Of a stretch of DNA of 59,392 bases, positions 43,987-51,798 are shown one piece after another. The stretch is from JBDNJM01 sp041687755 (GTDB taxonomy: Bacteria; Planctomycetota; UBA1135; GCA-002686595). Position numbers and translations under genes: made by a program. Below the pieces are notes generated by a model. The model searched no databases, was not told the DNA's origin, and saw only the letters and a program-made list of their open reading frames with translations. The stretch covers positions 1 through 59,392 of the forward strand of contig JBDNJM010000185.1 in assembly GCA_041687755.1 (NCBI GenBank). The letters are read 5' to 3'. Positions within the stretch are counted from its first letter, which is position 1; each line of letters starts with the position of its first letter.

Positions 43987-44787
43987 TCAGCGAGAGCGCT
44001 TGGGTGCGCGCCATTCGCCACCCAAGCGCTTCACCAATAGCCGGTCCGCCAGGCTGGGTGCGAGCGCGTTGACCGCGCCGAGCACGCGCCACTTCCAGCG
44101 CAGGTGAAGCTCCGGTCGCGGATGATCGCTCAAGCGCAGGATCGCCTCTGCAACGTCGCGCGGCTGGGCCGAATCGCGCATGTCCGGGCCGGGCAGGCTT
44201 CCAGGGTTCGGCTGGGCGTCGAAGAAGCCCGTCGCGGTGAGCGCCGGGTTGAGCGTGCAGACGTCGATCCCGTCGGGGGCCCACTCGATCCGTAAGGCTT
44301 CACCGATCGAGCACACCGCGGCCTTCGAGGCGGCGTACGCCGACTGGCCAGGGATGCCGCGTCGGCCCACCACCGAGGAGACGAGCACGCACACCGGCCG
44401 TTCCCCGGCGCGCAGCAGCGGCAGCGCGGCCCGGCACGTCAGCAGCACGCCCAGCACGTTCGTGTCCAACACCGCCCTCAGTGGATCCAGCTCGAACTCC
44501 TCGACCTTCGCGCGGTAGCCCACGCCGGCATTCGCAACCAATAGGTCAAGCCCGCCAAACTCCCCGGCGATCTCCTCGGCCACGGCCTGCAACTCGCCGT
44601 CCTCGCGCACATCCGCGGTGCGCAGCAGGTGTCCCTCACCGGGAAGCTCCGACAAGAGTTGATCCAGGGGCTCCTGCCGCCGCGCCGTGCCCGCGACTCG
44701 CCAGCCCTCCTGAGCCAGCGCCTGCGCGGTCGCTGCACCGATGCCGGAACTGACGCCAGTAATCCAGACGCGACGTCCAGAAATCAT
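43987..44787 (-). CDS. Short-chain dehydrogenase/reductase (SDR) family oxidoreductase
   Basis: Classical SDR using NAD(P)H. The 266-residue protein shows the cofactor motif VWITGVSSGIGAATAQALAQ, the acidic strand LLRTADVRED, NNAG as LLVANAGVGYRAK, the catalytic Ser in CVLVSSVVGRRGIPG and Y-x-x-x-K in SAYAASKAAVCSI. The C-terminal 60 residues (WKWRVLGAVNALAPSLADRL) resemble those of membrane-associated lipid or ketone SDRs. Its ATG (44787) overlaps the stop of the upstream membrane-protein gene by four bases (ATGA). The substrate is unknown. Confidence 0.9.
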   Translation of the reverse strand: MISGRRVWITGVSSGIGAATAQALAQEGWRVAGTARRQEPLDQLLSELPGEGHLLRTADVREDGELQAVAEEIAGEFGGLDLLVANAGVGYRAKVEEFELDPLRAVLDTNVLGVLLTCRAALPLLRAGERPVCVLVSSVVGRRGIPGQSAYAASKAAVCSIGEALRIEWAPDGIDVCTLNPALTATGFFDAQPNPGSLPGPDMRDSAQPRDVAEAILRLSDHPRPELHLRWKWRVLGAVNALAPSLADRLLVKRLGGEWRAPKRSR

Positions 44788-45347
44788 CCGCCGACCGTCT
44801 TGTGCAGGTCGATCGCGCGGCGGCGCCAGGAGCTGCGCACGTCGCGCCAGTCCTGGCGTTCGCGGGCCGAGGACACGAGTTCGTCCAGGCGATCATCCAG
44901 CGGATCGGTGCGGTCGAGGGCCGCATCGAGCAGGTGCTTGCCCTGGCGGGCCAGGTCGCGCCAACTCGGATCCTCGCGCGTGTGCAGGCGTTCCGCCTCG
45001 TCCAGCTTCACGTTGGCCTGGCGCACCTCATCCACCGCCACCCACCACTCGGTATCGGAGCACAGCCGTGTCCAACGGGTGTACCGATCGTCCGTCGCGC
45101 GTCCGTAGCCCGTCGGTGAACGATCCGGCAAATCGACGCCTACGAAGGGTTCCACGAAGGGGTTGGTGTTGTTGGCCGCCGAGCGGTTCGGCGTGGCCTT
45201 CGCCGTGCTCTCCTGCTCGGTGGCCCCCTCACTGCGTCCTGCGACGTACGCTAAGTACACGGCCGCCCCCACGGCGGGCGTCAGCAGCAGCAGGACCATG
45301 GGCAGGGACGACTTCTGTTTCTGCGGGCGGTACTGGCGGCGAGCCAT
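44784..45347 (-). CDS. Single-span membrane protein of unknown function
   Basis: A short basic N-terminus (MARRQYRPQKQKSSLP), one membrane helix (MVLLLLTPAVGAAVYLAYVA) and an outer domain of about 150 charged residues with predicted helices (WVAVDEVRQANVKLDEAERL). The family is not recognised. The start at 45347 fits the membrane segment; the frame upstream is antisense to a plus-strand leader. It ends within the SDR start (ATGA), so the two are co-translated; the membrane protein could position or regulate the SDR, but this is only context. Confidence 0.6.
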   Translation of the reverse strand: MARRQYRPQKQKSSLPMVLLLLTPAVGAAVYLAYVAGRSEGATEQESTAKATPNRSAANNTNPFVEPFVGVDLPDRSPTGYGRATDDRYTRWTRLCSDTEWWVAVDEVRQANVKLDEAERLHTREDPSWRDLARQGKHLLDAALDRTDPLDDRLDELVSSARERQDWRDVRSSWRRRAIDLHKTVGG

Positions 45348-45477
45348 AAGGCCAGGAATCCTAACCGGAAGCCCGCACAGGAAGGCCCCGTCGGCCCTCG
45401 CCCGACGCTTCCCAGCCGGATCTCGATCGCTAGGACTCGATGCACCGCAAGGACCTCGGACCTGCGAGACTGGGCCG

Positions 45478-45903
45478 ATGCGCAGCACGATCCCCCTCCA
45501 CCTCCCCTCCCTGGCGCTCGGCGGCCTAGGCGTCCTCAGCTTCCTCGCGCTCGCCGCCTTCCGGACCCAGACGGCCGAGACCGCACTGGCGCGCGGCCCC
45601 TACGCCTGGCGCAGCCTTGTGCGCATCGAGGAGAGCTACCCCTTCGTCGTCCCCGACAAGAAGGTGCTGATCCTCTCGGGCTCCGGCTACACCTGGCGCA
45701 CGGACCGCTTCGAGGTCAAGCCGCTTGGCAACCCGCTGCTCACTATTACGATCGATGGTGAGGTCGAGCTCGTCCTCGATCCCATCAGCGGACCCTCCTC
45801 TATCCAGCCCGGCTGGGCCGCGGGGGCCAAGTCGCGCGTCTCGATCCAGTATCCCGGCGAGGAGTTCGTGGGCTACGCGTTCGGCTATCTCGTCGACGCC
45901 TGA
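45478..45903 (+). CDS. Secreted or membrane-anchored hypothetical protein
   Basis: The ATG at 45478 gives an N-terminal membrane segment (LPSLALGGLGVLSFLALAAF) followed by a 100-residue beta-rich domain: SLVRIEESYPFVVPDKKVLI, WRTDRFEVKPLGNP and GEVELVLDPISGPSSIQPGW. Small planctomycetal proteins of this plan (anchor, then a FVVPxxKxxxL beta domain) are common, but no function is assigned to them. The last 19 bases overlap the 3' end of the convergent MocR gene. 141 residues. Confidence 0.6.
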   Translation: MRSTIPLHLPSLALGGLGVLSFLALAAFRTQTAETALARGPYAWRSLVRIEESYPFVVPDKKVLILSGSGYTWRTDRFEVKPLGNPLLTITIDGEVELVLDPISGPSSIQPGWAAGAKSRVSIQYPGEEFVGYAFGYLVDA

Positions 45904-47306
45904 GGTCCCGGCGGCGCGCCGGCCGGCCCGCGCTCGAGCAGCCCGCGCAGCGTCTCGAGCGCCTGGGACAGGCGCTCGATGCGGGACTCCTTGCCGACGC
46001 ACAGGCGCACATGCTCCTCAGCCGCGCCAGGTGTCGCGTCGAAGGCAGCGGTCGGCGCGAGGTGCACGCCCAAGGCCGAGGCCGCGCTTGAGAACGCTGC
46101 TGCGGTCCAGGGCCTGGGCAGGGACAGCCAGGCGTGGAAGCCGTTGCGATGGCGCTGCAGGGAGTAGCCCGACAGCACTCGAGCGGCGAGCTCCTGGCGC
46201 TCGGCCGCTTCTTTGCGGCGCTGCTCCAAGATCAGGTCCGCAGTCCCGTCGGTGATCCAGGCCGCGACGATTTCCACCATCAGCGGCGGAACCATCCAGC
46301 AGTTCTCCTTGACGACGGTCTCCAGCTCCGAGATTCGCGCAGCCGGCGCGTGCAGGAACCCGACGCGCAGCCCGGGGGCGAGGCTCTTGGAGGTGTTGGT
46401 GACGTAGTAGCCCAGTTCGGGCAGGTGCGCAGCGATCGGCTGCAACGGCTGCTCGCTCAACGGGCCGTACACGTCGTCCTCGATCACGGGCAGGCCGTGC
46501 TCCAGAGCGAGGGCGGCGATTTCTAGGCGCCGCGCTGGGGGCATGACTGCGCAGGTCGGGTTCTGCATCGTCGGGATGCAGTAGAGCGCGCGCAGCGGAC
46601 CGGCCTTCAGGGCCTGGGCGAGAGCCACAGGATCGAGGCCGTACTCGTCGATGGCGATCGGGACCAGCTCGAGGTGCTGCTTGCGCGCGACCTGCATCAG
46701 GCCGGGGTACGAGTAGGCCTCGACGGCCAGCCGGTCGCCCGGCTCGGTCAGCTCCGTCAGGGCGACGGTCAGCGCGTGTTGGGCTCCAGAGCAGATGATC
46801 AGTTGATCCGCCGAGGCGTCCGGGAGCACTCGTCGGATCCAGGGGAGCACGGCCTCGCGGTGGACGAGGCTGCCGCGGGGCGCGTCGATGTCCAAGAGGG
46901 CATCGAGGTCGAGCCGCCCACCGAACCGCGTGAGCGTTTCGGCCAGCGCTCGCTCCACCACCGAACCGGGATGCACCGGCGGATGGTTCAGACCCAGGTC
47001 CAGGCTGCCCTTGCCACCCATGTCCGTCGCTAGGCCGGAGAGCGCCCCGCCGTCGCGGTCGAGGATAAAGGTCCCACGGCCTACCTCCCCCTGCACGAGC
47101 CGGCGCCGCTCAGCTTCGGAGTAGGCCCGCGCAACGGTTCCCGGCGTCACGCCCAGCAGCGTGGCCAGGCGCCGCTGGGTCGGCAGACGGGTGCCCGCCG
47201 GCAGAACCCCGGATCGAACGTCCGCGGCGAGCGCGTCGACGATAGCCCGATAGACGGGACGGCCTTCGGCCAGGGCCAGGGGATACCACTCTTTGATTTT
47301 TTGCAC
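45885..47306 (-). CDS. MocR-type GntR/aminotransferase transcriptional regulator
   Basis: Fusion of a GntR winged-helix domain with a fold-I PLP-dependent aminotransferase-like domain. The N-terminus has the DNA-binding segment RLPTQRRLATLLGVTPGTVA with RAYSEAERRRLVQGEVGRGT. The C-terminal 350 residues hold the PLP site, with Lys in VTNTSKSLAPGLRVGFLHAP and the Asp in LPVIEDDVYG. MocR proteins regulate PLP, GABA, amino-acid or taurine genes in response to a PLP aldimine. No aminotransferase or PLP gene lies nearby. A 13-base imperfect inverted repeat directly upstream (47324-47376) is a likely operator. 473 residues. Confidence 0.9.
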   Translation of the reverse strand: MQKIKEWYPLALAEGRPVYRAIVDALAADVRSGVLPAGTRLPTQRRLATLLGVTPGTVARAYSEAERRRLVQGEVGRGTFILDRDGGALSGLATDMGGKGSLDLGLNHPPVHPGSVVERALAETLTRFGGRLDLDALLDIDAPRGSLVHREAVLPWIRRVLPDASADQLIICSGAQHALTVALTELTEPGDRLAVEAYSYPGLMQVARKQHLELVPIAIDEYGLDPVALAQALKAGPLRALYCIPTMQNPTCAVMPPARRLEIAALALEHGLPVIEDDVYGPLSEQPLQPIAAHLPELGYYVTNTSKSLAPGLRVGFLHAPAARISELETVVKENCWMVPPLMVEIVAAWITDGTADLILEQRRKEAAERQELAARVLSGYSLQRHRNGFHAWLSLPRPWTAAAFSSAASALGVHLAPTAAFDATPGAAEEHVRLCVGKESRIERLSQALETLRGLLERGPAGAPPGPQASTR

Positions 47307-47323
47307 GGCTCACTCGCCTCACG

Positions 47324-47376
47324 TTTCCCTGGCCGACCCGACACAGGGTCGTCATTGCATCGCTCGGTCAGGGAAA
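47324..47376. promoter_or_regulatory. Candidate operator of the MocR-type regulator
   Basis: TTTCCCTGGCCGA (47324-47336) and TCGGTCAGGGAAA (47364-47376) are inverted copies with one mismatch; GACCC/GGGTC (47335-47339 and 47346-47350) forms a small inner dyad. The pair lies 18-70 bases upstream of the regulator's start codon, suited to autoregulation or looping by the dimer. Confidence 0.4.
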
Positions 47377-47560
47377 TGGACGGCTCGCTCCCGCGTGCGG
47401 GTCCGTGCGATACGAGTTCGTCCAGATCCCGGTCGGAGAGCCCATGTCAATTTCGATTGCCGGGGTGCAATAATTTTCGTCGCTGTTCTGCGGCGAGGTT
47501 AGGGGGGGGCTCTGGGCGGAGCGGGTTGTGCAGGGTTTTTCCGCAACGATCGACGCAAGC

Positions 47561-47600
47561 TGGGGTCCCCCCAGGGTGGGCGGGGGCCGTGGTGGCTGCG
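47561..47600 (+). repeat. Dispersed GC-rich repeat, copy 3
   Basis: TGGGGTCCCC, CCA, then the core GGGTGGGCGGGGGC (47574-47587) and CGTGGTGGCTGCGG. Same order as copies at 24011 and 41464. It lies about 300 bases upstream of the FAS1 gene. Confidence 0.5.
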
Positions 47601-47891
47601 GGACCCCGTTGTCTGCAGTTCCACCCCTTTTCCCGCTATTGCTGGGATGCAATCGCAACTCGGGAAAAGCCCCTCGAAATGCCCGGGGAGTCGCTCCAAA
47701 AAGGGCGGTCCGCAGGTCGCGGACCGTTAGTCAACCGGTCTCGACCTGCGGCGCAACCGTCCGCCGCACAGGCTGGGACGGCCTCCGCTTCGAATGACGC
47801 CTAGGCGTCGTCCCGAACGCTCCTCCCCAGCTCCGGTCGCCACCCCGCGGTCGGTGCGCCCATTCGAAACATCAGCAAGACTCCAACAACC

Positions 47892-49181
47892 ATGCAATTG
47901 CGCAACCTGCTCGGCTTCACCGCCGCGCTCTCCCTGTTCACCGCTCCTGCCCTCGCGCAGAACGGCTCCCTGCTCGATCAACTCAAGGCTGAGCCCAACT
48001 TCTCGACGCTCGTCGTGGCGCTCGAGACCGCTGGACTCGACGGGGTCTTCGCCGCCCCTGGCGACCTCACGCTCTTCGCCCCGGACAACGACGCCTTCGC
48101 CAAGATCGACCCGGCCGATCTCAACGCGCTGCTCGCGGACGTTCCCGCGCTGGCCGACGTGCTTATCTACCACGTGCTGCCTGGCACCGTTCTCTCGCCC
48201 ACCGTCATCGCGGGCGGCAAGACTGCCACGCTGCAGGGCAAGAAGGTCAGCTACGGCGTTGGCGCTAATGGTGCGTTCGTTAACGGCTCCCTGATCACGA
48301 ACGTGGACAACCTCGCCACGAACGGCGTGTTCCACCGCATCGACACGGTGCTCTCAACGGCTGACGCGCCCGCCACGATCGTGGATCGACTAGAGCTCAA
48401 CGGCAACTTCACCACCCTCGCGACCGCGCTCGACCTCGCCAACCTGACCGCGACGCTCGACGGGCCCGGGCCCTTCACGCTGTTCGCGCCGACCAACGGG
48501 GCCTTCGACCGCCTGCCGGCTGGCGTGCTCGACGCGCTGCTGCGGGACCCGGCCGGCGCCTTGACGGATGTGCTGCTCGGCCATGTTGCCCAGGGTGAGG
48601 TGTTTGCCGCCGACGTCGCCTCCCAGCCGACTGGGACTACGCTGTCCGGCGTCGAGGTGCTGTTCAACGTGACCGACTTCGGGCCCTTCGTGAACGAGGC
48701 CTACCTGGTCTTTACCGACGTCCCGACCGACAACGGCGTCATCCACGTCATCGACGTCGTGCTCACCGAGCAGCCCACGATCGAAGACTTCGTCCTCGCG
48801 CGGCCGCACTTCGCCACGCTCGCCGCGGCGCTCGAAATTGGCGGTCTGATCGGCGCCCTCGACGCTCCCGGTGCGCTCACCCTGTTCGCGCCGATCGAGC
48901 GCGCGTTCCTGCGCCTGCCCGACGGCGTTCTGGCCGGCCTGATTGCCGCGCCCGCCGACCTTGCGAACGTCCTGCTGTACCACGTGCTGCCGGTCGAACT
49001 GCTCGCCGCGGACGTGCTCTCCCAGCCCAGCGCCGCCACGCTGCTTGGCCCCGACGTGCAGTTCTCGCTGCAGAACAGCAACGCCTTCGTCAACCAGGCC
49101 GAGCTCTTGGCGACCGACATCCGGCTCGCCAACGGCACCTTGCACATCCTGCGCGACGTGCTGATCCCCCCGGGACTCTAG
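47892..49181 (+). CDS. Secreted protein with three FAS1 (fasciclin) domains
   Basis: The ATG gives a signal peptide (LLGFTAALSLFTAPALAQ). Three FAS1 domains follow, each with the H1 motif: LTLFAPDNDAFAKIDPADLN, PFTLFAPTNGAFDRLPAGVL and ALTLFAPIERAFLRLPDGVL, and the H2-like YHVLPG / GHVAQGEV / YHVLPVEL segments, then NGVFHRIDTVL, NGVIHVIDVVL and NGTLHILRDVL. FAS1 proteins serve in adhesion to cells or polysaccharide. 429 residues with no anchor visible. An intrinsic terminator follows the stop (49205-49242). Confidence 0.93.
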   Translation: MQLRNLLGFTAALSLFTAPALAQNGSLLDQLKAEPNFSTLVVALETAGLDGVFAAPGDLTLFAPDNDAFAKIDPADLNALLADVPALADVLIYHVLPGTVLSPTVIAGGKTATLQGKKVSYGVGANGAFVNGSLITNVDNLATNGVFHRIDTVLSTADAPATIVDRLELNGNFTTLATALDLANLTATLDGPGPFTLFAPTNGAFDRLPAGVLDALLRDPAGALTDVLLGHVAQGEVFAADVASQPTGTTLSGVEVLFNVTDFGPFVNEAYLVFTDVPTDNGVIHVIDVVLTEQPTIEDFVLARPHFATLAAALEIGGLIGALDAPGALTLFAPIERAFLRLPDGVLAGLIAAPADLANVLLYHVLPVELLAADVLSQPSAATLLGPDVQFSLQNSNAFVNQAELLATDIRLANGTLHILRDVLIPPGL

Positions 49182-49204
49182 CCAACCGGCCCCAGCTCTC
49201 CCTC

Positions 49205-49242
49205 GGTCACCTCCTGACTCCGCGCCCTAGCGGAGGGTGACC
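49205..49242. terminator. Hairpin between the FAS1 gene and rsmB
   Basis: GGTCACC (49205-49211) pairs with GGTGACC (49236-49242); inside, CTCCGC pairs with GCGGAG around the loop GCCCTA. It lies 24 bases past the FAS1 stop and between convergent genes, and may serve both. There is no clear T run. Confidence 0.45.
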
Positions 49243-49313
49243 CCCCTAATGGTCGCGCTGTCCCCGGCCGGGCAGCGCGGCCGCCCTCGTTTCTGCGGGA
49301 GCTCCGGACGATC

Positions 49314-50630
49314 TCAGCTTGAGCGCACCAAGCGTGCCACGAAGCCGCCGTCGATCGGCCCCTGCACGAAATCGGGCAGCGTCAGCTCGTCCAGCTGCAG
49401 CGTCCATTCCGGACGCTCCTTCAGGAAGGCTCGCACCTGGGCCCGGTTCTCGCCCGGCTCGAGGCTGCACGTGGACCAAACCAAGCGACCGCCGGGACGC
49501 ACGCGGTCGGCGGCCTCCCGGAACAGGCGTGCCTGAAGCTCCTGGAGCGAAGCGCTCGAGCCGGGCCCGAAGCGCCAGCGCGCCTCCGGCCGCTGGCCCA
49601 GGACGCCCGTGTTCGAGCAGGGCGCATCCACCAGCGCCGCGTCGAACGTGCGCTCGGCCAAGGCCGATGTACCGTCGCTCTCCAGGCACTCCACCTGACC
49701 CGCGACGCCGAGCCGTTCGAGCGTGGAGCGCAGCCGATCGAGCTTGCCTGCATCCGTGTCGCAGGCCGTGACTCGCGCCCCGCTCGCCGCCAACACGGCG
49801 GTCTTGCCGCCCGGAGCCGCGCACAGATCCAGGATATCCTCGCTGGACCGCGCTTCGACGAACGTCGCCGCCTTGTGCGCCGCGCCGCCCTGGATCGTGA
49901 TCCGTCCCTCGCGAAACGCGTCGCTCCCCAACACGTCCACGGTCGCCGAGCCCGCGAACAACAGCATCGCGCCGTCCGTGCGCAGCGGCTCCAAGCTCAA
50001 AGCCTTCAGCTCCGCCAACACGTTCTCGAGCTCGGTCGAAACGACCCGCACCGAGAGCGGCGGCTCGCCCAACGCCTGCAGGCTCAGGGCCTCCGCTCGC
50101 TCGCGGCCGAACTCCTTCGTCCAGGCCTTGAGCAACGGTGCGGGCATCGAAAGCGCGTCCTCGCCCCACAGAAGCGGATGCTCATCGGGGTCGCGGAAGA
50201 CCGGCGTTTCCAGGTGCAGCTCGATTCCAGGCAAATCGCGACGCGGGTCACCGCTGTGACCTTCGCGCCGCAGCCGGATCGCGTTGCGCAGCACGCCGTT
50301 CACGTAGCGTCCCTTCGAGAGACCCAGCACCTCGTTCACCGCCAGCACGGTCTCGCTGACCGCGGCGTGGTCCGGCACGCGATCCATGAACAGCAGCTGC
50401 GCCAGCCCCAGGTGCACGAAGCTCCCCAGGTCCGGCTTCGGCCGGTTGCGCGACAGGTACACCGTGATCGCGCGCAGCGTGCCGAGCCGCCGCTGCACCG
50501 TGGACACGAGCCGGCGCAGGAAGGCGCGGTCGCGCGCATCCAGCTCGTAGCGCTCGGCAATCCGCTCGAGGTTGCGCAGGGGCAGCGTCTCGTGGCTGCG
50601 CAGCAGTTCGTAAGCGGCCAACCTCAGCAT
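49314..50630 (-). CDS. rsmB: 16S rRNA m5C967 methyltransferase RsmB
   Basis: Methylates C967 of 16S rRNA from S-adenosylmethionine. The N-terminal NusB-like domain (ELLRSHETLPLRNLERIAER, YVNGVLRNAIRLRREGH) is followed by the Rossmann methyltransferase domain: DLCAAPGGKTAVLAASGARV, the first catalytic Cys in VDAPCSNTGVLGQRPEARWR and the second in WSTCSLEPGENRAQVRAFL. The start at 50630 overlaps the fmt stop by 7 bases, as in many genomes with the fmt-rsmB pair. The upstream open frame is inside fmt and is not counted. 438 residues, normal for the family. Confidence 0.93.
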   Translation of the reverse strand: MLRLAAYELLRSHETLPLRNLERIAERYELDARDRAFLRRLVSTVQRRLGTLRAITVYLSRNRPKPDLGSFVHLGLAQLLFMDRVPDHAAVSETVLAVNEVLGLSKGRYVNGVLRNAIRLRREGHSGDPRRDLPGIELHLETPVFRDPDEHPLLWGEDALSMPAPLLKAWTKEFGRERAEALSLQALGEPPLSVRVVSTELENVLAELKALSLEPLRTDGAMLLFAGSATVDVLGSDAFREGRITIQGGAAHKAATFVEARSSEDILDLCAAPGGKTAVLAASGARVTACDTDAGKLDRLRSTLERLGVAGQVECLESDGTSALAERTFDAALVDAPCSNTGVLGQRPEARWRFGPGSSASLQELQARLFREAADRVRPGGRLVWSTCSLEPGENRAQVRAFLKERPEWTLQLDELTLPDFVQGPIDGGFVARLVRSS

Positions 50631-51580
50631 CGGTCGCTCTCCCGGCCGAGCAGCGTCCCGGCCTCCCAGCGCGCGCCGCGCAAGAAATCGGCCGTAGGCA
50701 TCGCCCGCTTGCCCGGCGGCTGCACCGAGGTCAGCTCGAGCGCGCCGTCGCCCACGCCGACGACAAGGCGACCCTCGTCGACTTCCGGGCCCACGACGCC
50801 CACCGCCCGAGCGGCGCCGATCGGGCCTGAGCGGACACCGTGAATCTTCAGCGTCTCGCCGTCCTCGAGAGTCGTGAAGGCACCCGGCCAAGGAGTCATG
50901 GCCCGAAAGCGCCGGACCAGTTGCTCGACCGACTGCTTCCACTTCAGGCGCCCGCGGTGCTTTTTGATCTTGTGGCACACGGTCGCCTGCGACTCGTCCT
51001 GGGCCACGAATTCGCCCACGCCGTCCTCGAGGAGATCGAGCGCCTCAACCAGCGCCTGGGCCCCCAAGCGGGCCAACCGATCGAATAGCTCCCCGGCCGT
51101 CTCTTGCTCGCCGATCGGAGTCTCCAGGTGATGCAGTACGTCGCCGGCGTCCAGGGCTTCCACCATGCGCTGCACGCTGACTCCCGTCGTCGCGTCTCCG
51201 GCCAGGATCGCCGCCTGGACCGGCGAGGCCCCGCGATGGAGCGGAAGGAGCGAGCCGTGGACGTTCAAGGGAGCTACCCGAGGCAGCTCAAGGATCTCGG
51301 AATCAAGGATTTCACCGTAGCTGGCGACGCACAGGACGTCCGGAGCGAGCTCGGCCAGGCGGGCGCGGCAGTCCTCGTCACGAAGGGTGTCCGGCTGCAG
51401 CAACTCCACTCCAAAATCCATCGCAAGTTGCGCAGCGCGCGAGACTTGCACCTTTCGCCCGCGACCGGAGGCACGGCCAGGCGGCGTGACCACCGCGGCG
51501 ACCTCGTGCCGCTCAGCTCGGACCAGAGCCTCCAAAATCGGCGTAGCGAAGGGGGGGGATCCTAGGAAGCAGAGGCGCAT
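50624..51580 (-). CDS. fmt: Methionyl-tRNA formyltransferase
   Basis: Formylates initiator Met-tRNA using 10-formyl-tetrahydrofolate. The 318-residue protein begins RLCFLGSPPFATPILEALVR and holds the catalytic Asn/His segment NVHGSLLPLHRGASPVQAAI, ALDAGDVL and the C-terminal OB-fold part (LKIHGVRSGPIGAARAVGVV). The ATG at 51580 gives the canonical N-terminus. No def gene is adjacent. Overlap with rsmB by 7 bases shows translational coupling. Confidence 0.95.
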   Translation of the reverse strand: MRLCFLGSPPFATPILEALVRAERHEVAAVVTPPGRASGRGRKVQVSRAAQLAMDFGVELLQPDTLRDEDCRARLAELAPDVLCVASYGEILDSEILELPRVAPLNVHGSLLPLHRGASPVQAAILAGDATTGVSVQRMVEALDAGDVLHHLETPIGEQETAGELFDRLARLGAQALVEALDLLEDGVGEFVAQDESQATVCHKIKKHRGRLKWKQSVEQLVRRFRAMTPWPGAFTTLEDGETLKIHGVRSGPIGAARAVGVVGPEVDEGRLVVGVGDGALELTSVQPPGKRAMPTADFLRGARWEAGTLLGRESDRC

Positions 51581-51798
51581 GGGGAGGTCGTTCCGGCGCG
51601 AAACCGGGCCGCGGAGCATACTTGGACACCCCGTCCGCTGCCTGCCCCCGATCCCCGGAAGCTCGTCCGGGGACCTGCACCGGCGGCGTACCCCACCGGT
51701 TTTCGAAGAATCTCAGAACCAGCCGGCGAACCGCAGGAACCCCTTCCGACGCCCCCCGGTTCCGAAATCTCCCCCGATTCCTCGCACCTAGGATCATA

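Larger units (their letters stand above)
47307..47891. other. Divergent intergenic region with operator dyad and dispersed repeat
   Basis: The 585 bases between the mocR-type and FAS1 genes hold the inverted repeat at 47324-47376 and the third copy of the dispersed repeat (47561-47600). No real gene is visible: open frames on both strands have mixed composition and no domain. The FAS1 promoter is not obvious. Confidence 0.45.
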
